57,685 nucleotides of DNA from an uncultured Lentisphaerota bacterium (GTDB taxonomy: Bacteria > Verrucomicrobiota > Kiritimatiellia > RFP12 > UBA1067), in the NCBI GenBank assembly GCA_900321255.1, contig ONVK01000003.1, positions 1 to 57,685 of the forward strand. The letters are read 5' to 3'. Below are positions 25,324 through 34,020 of the stretch, piece after piece. The stretch's first letter is position 1; each line of letters begins with the position of its first letter. Both the position numbers and the translations under genes were made by a program. The notes under the pieces were generated by a model that saw only the letters and a list, made by a program, of their open reading frames with translations, was not told where the DNA came from and did not search any database.

Positions 25324-25985
25324 CTGGCGAAGCGCCCGGGGCGCACATAATCCGCGTAACGGATCCCTGCAGGCCTCTTGAGATCGACCTTTCGCGCCCT
25401 CTTGAGATCGAGGTCGGCTGCGGGAAGGGCCAGTTCCTGACGCGCCGCGCCGCGGAGAACCCCGACTGCGATTTCCTCGGCATCGAGCGCATGCTCGAAC
25501 GCGTGCGGCTTTTCGACGGCAAGTGCCGCAGGGCGAATCTCGCGAACGCGAAGGTGCTGCGGCTTGAGGCGCTTTATACGTTCCACTATCTCCTGCCCGC
25601 GCACCACGCGCGCACCGTATACGTCTTCTTCCCCGATCCTTGGCCGAAGAAGAAGCACCATTCGCACCGGCTTTTCGGGCCGCTCTTCCGCACCGCCCTC
25701 TGGAAGCGCCTTGAAATCGGCGGCAAGCTCGAGTTCGCGACGGACCACAAGGAATATTTCGACGAAGTGTGCGAGGGCTTCGCGTCAGACCAGCGTTTCG
25801 AGCGCGTAGAGCCGATGCCGCGCCCGAAGGAAGTGTGGACCGAGTTCGAGACGATGTTCCGCGAACAGGGACTGCCAATTTATTCCGCCGCGTGGAAATC
25901 TCTTCCCGGCGAAGATGCGCCGCTCGCGCCGCTGACAATCCCGCCAGAGGCCGAGCCGCGCGAAGGAATCGTCCGCCGAACCTAA
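25308..25985 (+). CDS. trmB: tRNA (guanine-N7-)-methyltransferase
   Basis: The ATG at 25308 lies inside the 3' end of pgpA; an ATG 114 codons upstream would be wholly within that gene and is rejected. The 225-residue product has the SAM-binding loop EVGCGKGQFL at about 35-44 and the TrmB-specific VFFPDPWPKKKHHSHR at about 106-121. A conserved EFATDHKEYFDEV follows. It methylates G46 of tRNA variable loops at N7. Length is normal for the family. The overlap with pgpA indicates co-transcription from the leaderless promoter before that gene. Confidence 0.94.
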   Translation: MHRELTGEAPGAHIIRVTDPCRPLEIDLSRPLEIEVGCGKGQFLTRRAAENPDCDFLGIERMLERVRLFDGKCRRANLANAKVLRLEALYTFHYLLPAHHARTVYVFFPDPWPKKKHHSHRLFGPLFRTALWKRLEIGGKLEFATDHKEYFDEVCEGFASDQRFERVEPMPRPKEVWTEFETMFREQGLPIYSAAWKSLPGEDAPLAPLTIPPEAEPREGIVRRT

Positions 25986-26059
25986 CACCTCTGCTGCTCT
26001 GCGTCTTTGCGTCTCTGCGTTAAAAATTTTATCTTAAAAATATACTTCTGCAATTTCCA
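25986..26059 (+). repeat. short TCTGCGTCT-type tandem element and AT-rich tex promoter region
   Basis: After trmB comes CTCTGCGTCTTTGCGTCTC and a further CTGCGTTAA, an imperfect 8-9-base tandem. It resembles the TCTGCGTC elements I have seen repeated in spacers of unrelated bacterial genomes. It is followed by AAAAATTTTATCTTAAAAATATACT. TATACT at 26041-26046 is a possible -10 box for tex, 13 bases before its ATG. Confidence 0.5.
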
Positions 26060-28306
26060 ATGAACGCTGAAATACTAAACCGCATGGTGACGGAGGTCGG
26101 GGCGAACGCACGCCAAATCTCCGCAGTCGAAAAGCTCCTTGCCGAAGGAAACACGATTCCGTTTATCGCGCGATACCGCAAGGAAGCGCACGGAAACCTC
26201 GACGAAGTCGCGATAGGCAAGATCAAGGACCGGCTCGAATACTACACAGAGCTCGAGGCCCGCAAGGAGACGGTTCTCAAGTCGATAGACGAACAGGGCA
26301 AGCTCACCGACGAACTTCGCGCCGCAATTGCCGGATGCTTTGTCAAGTCTCGCCTCGAGGACATCTACCAGCCCTACAAGCCGAAGCGCCGCACCCGCGC
26401 GCAGGTCGCGAAGGAGAAAGGGTATGAACCGCTCGCGGATGCAATCTGGGAAGGGCGCTCGCTCGAGTGGAACAGCGCCGCACCGACGGACGAGGATCTT
26501 CAGTTCGCGCGCGACATCATCGCCGAGCGCATCGCCGACAATGCCGACGTGCGCGGTTTCGTGCGTACGGAATTCGCGCGCCGTTCCAAAGTGAAGAGCG
26601 AAGTCGCGAGCCCCGCGCCGAAAGAGCCGACGAAGTTCGAGCAGTACTACGACTTCGAGGAGCCCATCGCGACGATTCCCTCGCACCGCTATCTCGCGAT
26701 TCGCCGCGGCCAGAAGGAAGGCGTCCTGTGGGTCAAGCTCGTTCTCGACGAAGATCCCGTCGTCGAGCGCATCGTGGAAATGGTGTCGGCGGTTCGCGGC
26801 GCGCGGCGAAACGAGACGTGCGACGAACAGCTTGAGCTAGCCGCTCGCGACGCCTACAGGCGGCTTCTCGCGCCGTCGTGCGAAATCGACGTGACTGTAG
26901 ACAAGAAGGCAGAGGCCGACCGCGCGGCCGTCGAGGTGTTCGCGGAGAACCTGCGTCATCTTCTCCTCGCCTCGCCGCTCGGCGAAAAGGCGGTCCTTGC
27001 GATCGATCCCGGCATCCGCACCGGCTGCAAGGTCGCGATGCTCGACTCGACGGGCAAGTACCTCGGCAAGACCGTCATCTTCCCTCAGCAGAACCCGCTT
27101 GAGGCCGCGAAGGCCGTCGCGATGATCGTCGCGAAATACCATGTTGAGGCGGTCGCCGTAGGCAACGGAACGGCCGGGCGCGAGACTGAGTCGTTCGTGC
27201 GCGACACGCTGAAGAAACTTCACGCACAGCACCCCGAGATTCCGACGCCGATCGTTGTCTCCGTGAGCGAGGCGGGCGCGTCTGTCTACTCCGCGAGCGA
27301 AATCGCGCGAAAGGAATTCCCCGACCTAGACCTCACCGTGCGCGGCGCGATCTCTATCGGCCGCCGCCTGCAGGACCCTCTCGCAGAACTCGTGAAGGTC
27401 GATCCAAAGGCGATTGGCGTAGGCCAGTACCAGCACGACGTCTCGCAGCCGCTTCTCGGCGCAAAGCTCGACGAAGTCGTAGTCTCGTGCGTGAACGGAG
27501 TCGGCGTCGAGCTCAACACGGCGTCGGCGCCGCTCCTGGAGCGCGTCTCCGGAATTACGCCGACGCTCGCGAAGAACATCGTCGAATGGCGCAACGAAAA
27601 CGGCAAGTTTTCCTCTCGCAACGACCTCAAGAAGGTGAAGGGGCTTGGCGACAAGGCGTTCGAGCAGTGCGCGGGCTTCCTCAGGATCCGCGGCGCGGCG
27701 AACCCGCTCGACTCGTCGGCGGTTCATCCCGAGCGCTATGCCCTTGTTGGCCTGATGGCCAGGGACGCGGGGCTTTCGGTGAGCGAACTCGTCGGCAATT
27801 CCGCCGCGGCGAAGAAGATAGACGTCAGGCGCTACATAACGAACGACGTCGGAGAGCCGACATTGAAGGACATCGTGAACGAGCTCGTGAAGCCGGGGCG
27901 CGACCCACGTGCGACATTCGAGCCGCCGAAGTTCCGCGACGACGTCACGAAGATAGAGGACGTGAAGGAGGGAATGAAGCTCGAGGGCGTCGTCACGAAC
28001 GTAACGGCTTTCGGCGCGTTCGTCGACATCGGCGTCCATCAGGACGGCCTTGTCCACCTCTCGGAGCTTTCCGACAATTTCGTCTCCGATCCCGCGTCAG
28101 TCGTAAAGGCGGGCGACCGTCTTCAGGTCACCGTTATCGGCGTCGACCGCGCGAGAGGGCGAATCTCGCTTTCCGCGAAGTCGAAGCCGACGATCGGCGG
28201 TGCAGCGGCGCCAGGCGCACCGAGGGCAAAGCGCGAGCCGCGCACGTCGTTCGGTCCCTCGTCCGGCTCCGGCGGCTTTTCCTGCAACCCCTTTGCCAAT
28301 CTGTGA
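26060..28306 (+). CDS. tex: Tex-family RNA-binding transcription accessory protein
   Basis: The 748-residue product follows the full Tex layout. The helical N-terminus has FIARYRKEAHGNLDE. A YqgF/RNase H-like domain begins at about 312 (VLAIDPGIRTGCKVAMLD). Helix-hairpin-helix repeats near 500-560 include GVGVELNTASAPLLERVSG. An S1 RNA-binding domain at about 640-710 is recognised by TNVTAFGAFVDIGVHQDGLVHLSEL, quoted here in parts GAFVDIGVHQDGLVHLS. Tex proteins bind nucleic acid and affect transcription and stress or virulence gene expression; the exact biochemistry is not settled. The ATG at 26060 has no Shine-Dalgarno. The short basic tail after S1 is variable in the family. Confidence 0.95.
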   Translation: MNAEILNRMVTEVGANARQISAVEKLLAEGNTIPFIARYRKEAHGNLDEVAIGKIKDRLEYYTELEARKETVLKSIDEQGKLTDELRAAIAGCFVKSRLEDIYQPYKPKRRTRAQVAKEKGYEPLADAIWEGRSLEWNSAAPTDEDLQFARDIIAERIADNADVRGFVRTEFARRSKVKSEVASPAPKEPTKFEQYYDFEEPIATIPSHRYLAIRRGQKEGVLWVKLVLDEDPVVERIVEMVSAVRGARRNETCDEQLELAARDAYRRLLAPSCEIDVTVDKKAEADRAAVEVFAENLRHLLLASPLGEKAVLAIDPGIRTGCKVAMLDSTGKYLGKTVIFPQQNPLEAAKAVAMIVAKYHVEAVAVGNGTAGRETESFVRDTLKKLHAQHPEIPTPIVVSVSEAGASVYSASEIARKEFPDLDLTVRGAISIGRRLQDPLAELVKVDPKAIGVGQYQHDVSQPLLGAKLDEVVVSCVNGVGVELNTASAPLLERVSGITPTLAKNIVEWRNENGKFSSRNDLKKVKGLGDKAFEQCAGFLRIRGAANPLDSSAVHPERYALVGLMARDAGLSVSELVGNSAAAKKIDVRRYITNDVGEPTLKDIVNELVKPGRDPRATFEPPKFRDDVTKIEDVKEGMKLEGVVTNVTAFGAFVDIGVHQDGLVHLSELSDNFVSDPASVVKAGDRLQVTVIGVDRARGRISLSAKSKPTIGGAAAPGAPRAKREPRTSFGPSSGSGGFSCNPFANL

Positions 28307-28317
28307 TGACACATATT

Positions 28318-28326
28318 TGGTATAAT
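28318..28326 (+). promoter_or_regulatory. TGGTATAAT promoter of the aminotransferase gene
   Basis: Exact TGGTATAAT starting 11 bases after the tex stop, with the hexamer at 28321-28326. The leader of about 17 bases carries AAGGAAAG before ATG 28350. Confidence 0.8.
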
Positions 28327-28349
28327 ACACGCATCAAGGAAAGACTCAG

Positions 28350-29558
28350 ATGCAGACAGTAACAGACTTATTTGCCGCGGCGGCTGGCAAGGCCAGCTTC
28401 ATCCGCAAGATGTTCGAGAAGGGCATCGAGCTCAAGCAGCAGTTCGGCGAAGACGCCGTTTGCGACTTCTCGCTCGGCAATCCGGACGTTCCGCCGCCGG
28501 AGGCGGCGCGCGCGGTCCTTCACAAGCTCGCCGACGACGCAATTCGCCCGCTCGGCCTCGGCTATTGCCCGAATGCAGGCATCCCCGCGGTGCGCGACGC
28601 AATTGCCGCGTATCTTTCGAAGCAGCAGGGCGTTGCGCTCAGGGGCGCCGACGTGATGATGACCGTCGGCGCGGCGAGCGCGCTTGTGTGCTTCTTCAGG
28701 GCGACGATCGACAAGGGCGACGAGGTGATCGTGCCGAGCCCGTACTTCGTGGAATACGGCAACTACTGCGGACATTTCGGCGGCATCCTCAAGCCCGTTC
28801 CCACACACGAGGATTTCTCGCTTGACGTCCCCGCGATTGCCGCGGCCGTGACGCCGAAGACTCGCGCCATTATCGTCAACTCGCCCAACAACCCGACTGG
28901 CGCAATCTATTCGAAGGACGAGCTTGCATCTCTCGTCGGCGTAGTGGAGCGCGTCAACGCCGAACGCGCCGAGAAGGGCGAACGTCCTCTTTTCCTTCTT
29001 TCCGACGAGCCCTATCGCGCGTTCGCCTACGACGGTGCGGAAGTTCCCGCGATACTACCGCTGTCGAAGTTCGCGCTTGTGCTTGGAAGCTTCTCGAAGA
29101 CGCTTTCGATGGCTGGCGAACGAATCGGATACATTGCCGTCAATCCAGCGCTCACCGCAGAGGACGGCGGCGCGATGATGACGACTCTTACGCTCGTAAA
29201 CCGTACGCTCGGCTATGTCAACGCGCCTGTCATAGGCCAGCGCCTCGCGGCCGCAATCTGCGACACAACCGTAGACCTCGACATCTACAAGCGCCGCCAC
29301 GACCTCATGGCGAAGGTGCTTGAGGACGCCGGGATCGAGTTCACGATGCCGCGCGGCGCTTTCTACTTCTTCCCGAAGGCGCCAGGAGGCGACGACGCAA
29401 AGTTCGTCGACGCACTTCTCGAGGAGAAGATACTCGCCGTCCCCGGCTCGGGCTTCGGCCGCGCCGGATACATCCGCCTGAGCTGCGCAGTGGACGAGAA
29501 GATCATCGCCCGCTCCGCTGAGGGCTTCAAACGCGCAAAGGAGAAATGCCAGAAATGA
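28350..29558 (+). CDS. PLP-dependent aminotransferase, class I/II (aspartate aminotransferase-like)
   Basis: The 402-residue protein has the fold type I aminotransferase pattern. FSLGNPDVPPPEA is near the start, the GYCPNAGIPAVRDAIA substrate segment follows, and NSPNNPTGAIYSKDEL carries the PLP-contacting Asn. DEPYRAF is next, and the Schiff-base Lys is K250 in GSFSKTLSMAGERIGY. The C-terminal Arg for the substrate carboxylate lies in AGYIRLSCA. It transfers amino groups between amino and 2-oxo acids; aspartate or an aromatic/branched substrate cannot be separated by eye. The stop overlaps the next gene, which appears unrelated in function. Confidence 0.9.
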   Translation: MQTVTDLFAAAAGKASFIRKMFEKGIELKQQFGEDAVCDFSLGNPDVPPPEAARAVLHKLADDAIRPLGLGYCPNAGIPAVRDAIAAYLSKQQGVALRGADVMMTVGAASALVCFFRATIDKGDEVIVPSPYFVEYGNYCGHFGGILKPVPTHEDFSLDVPAIAAAVTPKTRAIIVNSPNNPTGAIYSKDELASLVGVVERVNAERAEKGERPLFLLSDEPYRAFAYDGAEVPAILPLSKFALVLGSFSKTLSMAGERIGYIAVNPALTAEDGGAMMTTLTLVNRTLGYVNAPVIGQRLAAAICDTTVDLDIYKRRHDLMAKVLEDAGIEFTMPRGAFYFFPKAPGGDDAKFVDALLEEKILAVPGSGFGRAGYIRLSCAVDEKIIARSAEGFKRAKEKCQK

Positions 29559-30529
29559 TCCTCTCGCTCATCGCATCCATCGTCGTCTCGACAAACTCCG
29601 TGACGCTCACCGCCGTCTCGACGGACTGCGGACTCGACGCGCAGATCGAGTTTTTCCTTGCCGGCCCTGACTCGGACCACGACTACGAGGCTATGTTCCT
29701 CGCCGAAGACAGCGTGAAGGACATCGCCGCGGCGTTTGAGAAAGCCGGAATGCCGCTTGGCAAGCCGGCGTCGGCCAAAAGCTGCCGCTTCTGGCCGATA
29801 GGGACGAAGGTGAAGATGGAGCCGGACTTGTGGTCGCTTGTCCGCGACATGCGCGACGAGCGCAGGCAGCCGATCGTCTGGACGGGCGGGACGAGAGAGC
29901 CGGACGGCGCGCCTGTCGCCGCGACGAACATGCCGCTCGCGGTGTTCGCGCTCTACAATCTGCCCCAGTCGCTTATGCAGTTCGACGACGCTCTTGACCA
30001 AAGCGCTACATACGGGCGCTTCCAGCCCGCGGTGAAGATACCGAAGGGCGAGAAGCGCACGTTCAAGTTCACGTGGACGGGCGAGACGAACGGCGGGAAG
30101 CACGAGATGACGCCCGACTTCCCGCCCGAGATGACAGTCGGCGACGCGATCAGGCTCGCCGGCGCGCTTTCGGAGCTCGATTCGCCCGCGACGAAGGTGA
30201 ACGGCTTCAAAGACGGGCAGTTCTTCTACCGCGCGTTCCTGCCGCGCGAGAGCTGGCGCGACCGCAAGGAGCGCCTGACCCAGCCATTTGAAGTCCGCTT
30301 TGCAGACGGCAGCCCCGCGCTCACGGTCATAAAGGAAGACTGGAGCGATCAGAACGCCACCGATCCGAAGCTTATCGCGGCAGAAGCGACCTTCGAATCT
30401 GTCGCGAAAGACGACAGGACGGATACCTGCTTCATCTATGCGCCAAAGTCGATGAAGCTTGCCGACGTCTATGCCGTCTGCAGGCTTCTCCCGAAGGCCG
30501 TCGTGAACTGGTACGTGTTCGGCGAATGA
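29555..30529 (+). CDS. secreted protein of unknown function (YdjY-like repeats possible)
   Basis: ATG 29555 overlaps the aminotransferase stop (ATGA) and begins MILSLIASIVVSTNS, a short signal-like sequence. ATG 29546 is closer to the AAAGGAG than ribosomes tolerate. The 324-residue product seems to have two related halves. FFLAGPDSDHDYEAMFLAEDSVKDIAAAFEKAG in the first half, read as FFLAGPDSDHDYEAMF plus an alpha helix, resembles YdjY-type domains of planctomycete and verrucomicrobial exported proteins. The second half has FFYRAFLPRESWRDR. The function is unknown. It lies between the aminotransferase and rarA genes with no spacing, so it is probably a transcript passenger. Confidence 0.6.
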   Translation: MILSLIASIVVSTNSVTLTAVSTDCGLDAQIEFFLAGPDSDHDYEAMFLAEDSVKDIAAAFEKAGMPLGKPASAKSCRFWPIGTKVKMEPDLWSLVRDMRDERRQPIVWTGGTREPDGAPVAATNMPLAVFALYNLPQSLMQFDDALDQSATYGRFQPAVKIPKGEKRTFKFTWTGETNGGKHEMTPDFPPEMTVGDAIRLAGALSELDSPATKVNGFKDGQFFYRAFLPRESWRDRKERLTQPFEVRFADGSPALTVIKEDWSDQNATDPKLIAAEATFESVAKDDRTDTCFIYAPKSMKLADVYAVCRLLPKAVVNWYVFGE

Positions 30530-30532
30530 GGC

Positions 30533-31804
30533 ATGGAGGGGCGCGAGACAGAACCGCTCGCCGCAAGGATGCGGCCAACGACGCTTGAAGAAGTTGTCGG
30601 GCAGGATCACATACTTGGCGAAGGCAAGCTCCTTCGCCGCGTGATCGAGGCGGATCGTCTCACGAACATAATCCTCTACGGGCCGCCGGGCTGCGGTAAG
30701 ACGACGCTTGCCGAGGTCGTCGCGAAGACGACGAAGCGCAACTTCGTGCGGCTTTCCGGCGTTCTTTCGGGCGTAGCCGACATCCGCAAGATCTGCGAAA
30801 GGGCGCGTGACGAGCTCGGCGGAAGGGGGACGATACTCTTCATCGACGAGATACACCGCTTCAACAAGTCGCAGCAGGACGTCCTCCTGCCGTATGTCGA
30901 GGACGGAACTGTCGTCTTGATCGGCGCTACGACGCACAACCCGAACTTCTTCATCAACACGCCGCTTACATCGCGTTCCCTCGTCTTCGAGCTTCATGCG
31001 CTTGAGCCCGCGGCGATCGCCCGGCTCCTTGAAAGGGCGCTTGCCGACAAGGAGAAGGGGTATGGCGCGACGCCTTCCCGGCTCGACGACGATGCGCGCG
31101 ACTTTCTCGCCGAAATCTGCGACGGCGACGCAAGGCACGCGCTCACCGCTCTCGAGATCGCTATGCGCTCGACGCCGAAGGGCGAAGACGGCGCTGTGCA
31201 CCTTACGCTCGACGTGATACAGGAATGCGTCCAACGGCGCCAGGTCAGATACGACAAGAAGGAAGACGGCCACTACGACACGATCTCCGCGTTCATCAAG
31301 TCAATTCGCGGGAGCGATCCAGATGCCGCCGTATATTGGCTTGGGAAGATGCTGACGGCTGGCGAGGATCCGCGCTTCATAGCGCGGCGGCTCGTAATCT
31401 CCGCCAGCGAAGACATCGGCAACGCCGACCCGCGCGGGCTCTCGGTCGCGGTCGCCGCGATGCAGGCGTGCGAATTCGTCGGCATGCCCGAGTGCGCAAT
31501 CAATCTTTCGCAGGCGACGACCTATCTTGCTACGGCGCCCAAGTCTAACGCGAGCTGCATGGCGATCTCCGAGGCGATGGCCGACGTGGAGGCGGGCGCG
31601 GTGCAGCCGGTTCCTGAGCATCTGAAGAACAAGCACGTAAAGGCGATTGGAAGCGCAGAGGTCACGGAATACAAGTATCCGCACAACTTTGCGAACCATT
31701 ACGTCAAGCAGGCCTACCTGACCATACCGAAGAAATACTACAGGCCGTCGCAGGAAGGGTATGAGGCGACCATATCCAAGCGGTTGGCGTCGCTGCCCCG
31801 CTGA
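30533..31804 (+). CDS. rarA: replication-associated recombination protein A (AAA+ ATPase)
   Basis: The 423-residue product matches RarA/MgsA/Mgs1. MRPTTLEEVVGQDHIL at the start is the family box, Walker A is GPPGCGKTT near 50, and Walker B/sensor is FIDEIHRFNKSQQD near 102. GATTHNPNFFINTPLTSR follows with the arginine finger. The C-terminal tetramerisation region ends in HNFANHYVKQAYLTIPKKYYRP, here seen as PHNFANHYVKQAYLP-like text. It acts at stalled replication forks in the cytoplasm, in exchange with the clamp-loader system. The ATG lies four bases after the previous stop. Length is normal. Confidence 0.95.
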   Translation: MEGRETEPLAARMRPTTLEEVVGQDHILGEGKLLRRVIEADRLTNIILYGPPGCGKTTLAEVVAKTTKRNFVRLSGVLSGVADIRKICERARDELGGRGTILFIDEIHRFNKSQQDVLLPYVEDGTVVLIGATTHNPNFFINTPLTSRSLVFELHALEPAAIARLLERALADKEKGYGATPSRLDDDARDFLAEICDGDARHALTALEIAMRSTPKGEDGAVHLTLDVIQECVQRRQVRYDKKEDGHYDTISAFIKSIRGSDPDAAVYWLGKMLTAGEDPRFIARRLVISASEDIGNADPRGLSVAVAAMQACEFVGMPECAINLSQATTYLATAPKSNASCMAISEAMADVEAGAVQPVPEHLKNKHVKAIGSAEVTEYKYPHNFANHYVKQAYLTIPKKYYRPSQEGYEATISKRLASLPR

Positions 31805-31832
31805 GCGCTTTTTTTTGCGCGTCATGCGCCCG

Positions 31833-31859
31833 CCCGGCCGGGAATTTGGTATAATTCCC
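31833..31859 (+). promoter_or_regulatory. buk promoter: leaderless TGGTATAAT inside a palindrome
   Basis: TGGTATAAT occupies 31847-31855; the ATG of buk starts only seven bases after the -10 box (TCCCGCC between). The box lies inside an inverted repeat, GGGAATT at 31840-31846 and AATTCCC at 31853-31859. It is preceded by the perfect palindrome CCCGGCCGGG at 31833-31842. Such symmetry over a -10 box could be a repressor site or chance. Confidence 0.7.
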
Positions 31860-31862
31860 GCC

Positions 31863-32972
31863 ATGCAAAAATACAGGCTGCTCGTGATAAACCCCGGCTC
31901 GACCTCGACAAAGGTCAGCATCTTCGAGAACGAGGACTCAGTCTTCGAGAAGAGTCTCTTCCACGACTCTTCGGTGCTCCTTTCGTTTCCGCACGTGAAC
32001 GATCAGGTCCCTTTCCGCAAGGGCGTGATACTCGACATGCTCTCCGCCGAGGGCGTCGCACCGTCGTCCATCGACGCGTTCGTCGGGCGCGGCGGGAGCG
32101 CCTGCACGCAGTCAGGAGGCATAACGGCGATCGACCGGAAGCTCTACGACGACACCGTCGCGGCTGTCGGCGGCTCCGAGCATCCAGCGAAGCTCGGCGT
32201 CATGCTCGCCTGGGACTTCGCGCAGGAGTACGGCAAGCCGGCCTTCACGCTCAACCCGACAAACGTTGACGAATACTGCGACTACGCCCGGCTCACGGGC
32301 ATCAAGGGCGTCTACCGAGTGTCCCACTCTCACGTCCTCAACCAGAAGGCCGTCGCCGAGTTCCACGCCTCGAAGCTCGGCAGGAAGTACGAGGACTGCA
32401 ACTTCATCGTCGCGCACATCGACGGCGGCATAACGGTGAGCGCGCACGAGCGCGGAAAAATGGTCGACGGAAACATGGGCGCGGACGGCGAGGGCGCGTT
32501 CACGCCGACGCGCATCGGCTCGGTTCCGGTCCTTCAGCTTCTCGACTACATCGAGGCCCATTCGGTCGAGGAGGTGCGCCTAAGGTGCTCGCGAGCGGGC
32601 GGATTCGTCGATCTCTTCGGCACATCCAACTCCGACACGATCCACTCGCTCGTGGACAGTGGAGACCGCAAGGCGACGCTCGTCTGGAATACGATGATCT
32701 ACCAGATATGCAAGATGATCGGCGAGATGTCGGCTGTCCTCTGCGGCAAGGTCGACGCCATTCTCCTGACGGGCGGGCTCGTCCGGTTCCATGACATTGT
32801 CGACGGCATAAGGACGCGCTGCGGTTTCATAGCGCCGATCGCGGTCTACCCTGGCGAGATGGAGCAGGAGGCGCTCGCGATTCCCGCGCTCAAGGTTCTG
32901 CGCGGCGAACTTAAGGCCCAGGCCTACAGCGGCAGAAACGTCTGGCCAGGTTTCGGCGACATCGGACTGTAG
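31863..32972 (+). CDS. buk: butyrate kinase (acetokinase family)
   Basis: The ATG at 31863 lies seven bases after the -10 box and yields 369 residues; an earlier ATG at 31761 lies inside rarA. Motifs of the acetate/butyrate kinase fold are VINPGSTSTKVSIF near the start, VGRGGSACTQSGGI, HSHVLNQKAVAEF and IDGGITVSAHERGKMVDGN, followed by GAFTPTRIGSVP. Length and the FTPTRIG segment indicate Buk rather than AckA. It makes ATP and butyrate (or another short or branched-chain acid) from acyl phosphate. It forms a pair with the phosphate acyltransferase downstream. In some anaerobes members use branched-chain or acetyl substrates, so the acid produced is not certain. Confidence 0.9.
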   Translation: MQKYRLLVINPGSTSTKVSIFENEDSVFEKSLFHDSSVLLSFPHVNDQVPFRKGVILDMLSAEGVAPSSIDAFVGRGGSACTQSGGITAIDRKLYDDTVAAVGGSEHPAKLGVMLAWDFAQEYGKPAFTLNPTNVDEYCDYARLTGIKGVYRVSHSHVLNQKAVAEFHASKLGRKYEDCNFIVAHIDGGITVSAHERGKMVDGNMGADGEGAFTPTRIGSVPVLQLLDYIEAHSVEEVRLRCSRAGGFVDLFGTSNSDTIHSLVDSGDRKATLVWNTMIYQICKMIGEMSAVLCGKVDAILLTGGLVRFHDIVDGIRTRCGFIAPIAVYPGEMEQEALAIPALKVLRGELKAQAYSGRNVWPGFGDIGL

Positions 32973-33020
32973 CCGTCCTCCAAACTCCCAACTTCAAACA
33001 TCAAACTTCAAACTAAACAG
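32973..33020 (+). repeat. spacer with short CAAACTTCAAACT repeats between buk and pta
   Basis: The 48-base spacer reads as near repeats of a seven-base AACTTCA/AACATCA unit up to the ATG of pta. It contains no Shine-Dalgarno and no hairpin. Its A/C-rich single-strand character might aid ribosome entry; it may equally be a simple intergenic repeat. Confidence 0.45.
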
Positions 33021-33962
33021 ATGCGGCTCATAGACAGAATACGCGCCAAGGCGAGATCCTCGATCAAGCGCATTGTGCTCCCCGAGGGCGACGAACCCCG
33101 CACGATCAAGGCGGCAGAGACGGTCCGCGCCGAAGGTCTTGCAGAGCCGATTCTCCTTGCCCCCGAATCCATCGCGGCAGATGCGCCGCGCCGCGAGCGG
33201 TATGCGGAGGCGCTCTACGAGCTTCGGAAGGCGAAGGGGCTTACGGAGGAAGCGGCAGCGAAGCTCGTCTCGGATCCGATGTACTTCGGCATGATGATGG
33301 TCAAGCTCGGCGACGCAGACGGCCTTGTCTCCGGCGCGGTTCATTCGACGGGCGACATGCTTCGCCCGGCGCTCCAGATAATCAAGACCGCGCCTGGGAT
33401 GAAGCTCGTTTCGTCGAGCTTCCTCATGGAGTGCCCGAACCGAGGGATGGGCGAGGACGGGCTCCTGGTCTACGCCGACTGCGTGGTTAACCCGAATCCA
33501 AACGCCGAGGAGCTCGCCAACATCGCCGTCGCCACCGCGGATACCGCGCGCAGTCTGTGCGGGATCGCGGAACCCCGGGTTGCGATGCTTTCGTTCTCGA
33601 CGAAGGGGAGCGCGAACCACGCTCTCGTCGACAAGGTGCGCGAGGCGACGGAGATCGCGCATTCGCTTGCGCCCGATCTGCTTCTTGACGGCGAGCTGCA
33701 GTTCGACGCTGCGCTTGTCCCGGAGGTCGCCGCACAGAAGGCGAAGGGGAGTCCCGTCGCTGGACGCGCGAACGTCCTGGTGTTTCCCGATCTCCAGTCC
33801 GGAAACATCGGCTACAAGATCACGCAGCGCCTCGGCGGTGCCTCGTGCTTTGCCGTCCTTCAGGGGCTTGCGAAGCCGTGCAACGACCTTTCGCGCGGCT
33901 GTTCGGCCGACGACATCGTGAACACCGTCGCCGCGACCGCCGTCCAGGGCGTCCACTTGTGA
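33021..33962 (+). CDS. pta: phosphate acetyltransferase/butyryltransferase (short Pta)
   Basis: The 313-residue protein is of the short PTA_PTB type. IVLPEGDEPRTIKAAE near the start, LVSGAVHSTGDMLRPALQII, MLSFSTKGSANH and VLVFPDLQSGNIGYKITQRL are present, with GLAKPCNDLSRGCSADDIVN near the end. These last motifs are closer to phosphate acetyltransferase than to Clostridium-type Ptb. It converts acyl-CoA and phosphate to acyl phosphate and CoA. Together with buk it gives an acyl-CoA-to-acid route with ATP synthesis, which fits the hydrogenase-based fermentation. The ATG is preceded by an A/C-rich spacer rather than a Shine-Dalgarno. Confidence 0.88.
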   Translation: MRLIDRIRAKARSSIKRIVLPEGDEPRTIKAAETVRAEGLAEPILLAPESIAADAPRRERYAEALYELRKAKGLTEEAAAKLVSDPMYFGMMMVKLGDADGLVSGAVHSTGDMLRPALQIIKTAPGMKLVSSSFLMECPNRGMGEDGLLVYADCVVNPNPNAEELANIAVATADTARSLCGIAEPRVAMLSFSTKGSANHALVDKVREATEIAHSLAPDLLLDGELQFDAALVPEVAAQKAKGSPVAGRANVLVFPDLQSGNIGYKITQRLGGASCFAVLQGLAKPCNDLSRGCSADDIVNTVAATAVQGVHL

Positions 33963-33980
33963 GATTCCGATGACGGTTTT

Positions 33981-33989
33981 TGGTATAAT
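33981..33989 (+). promoter_or_regulatory. TGGTATAAT promoter of the SGNH hydrolase pair
   Basis: Exact TGGTATAAT behind a T tract, hexamer at 33984-33989. The leader of about 25 bases holds a strong AAAAGGAG before ATG 34021. Confidence 0.8.
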
Positions 33990-34020
33990 ATAAGTCAAGC
34001 AAAGCAAAAGGAGAAACTCT

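Noticed and set aside
29363..31273. A 636-codon minus-strand frame
   Set aside because: It is opposite the aminotransferase end, the exported protein and rarA, all of which are well supported.
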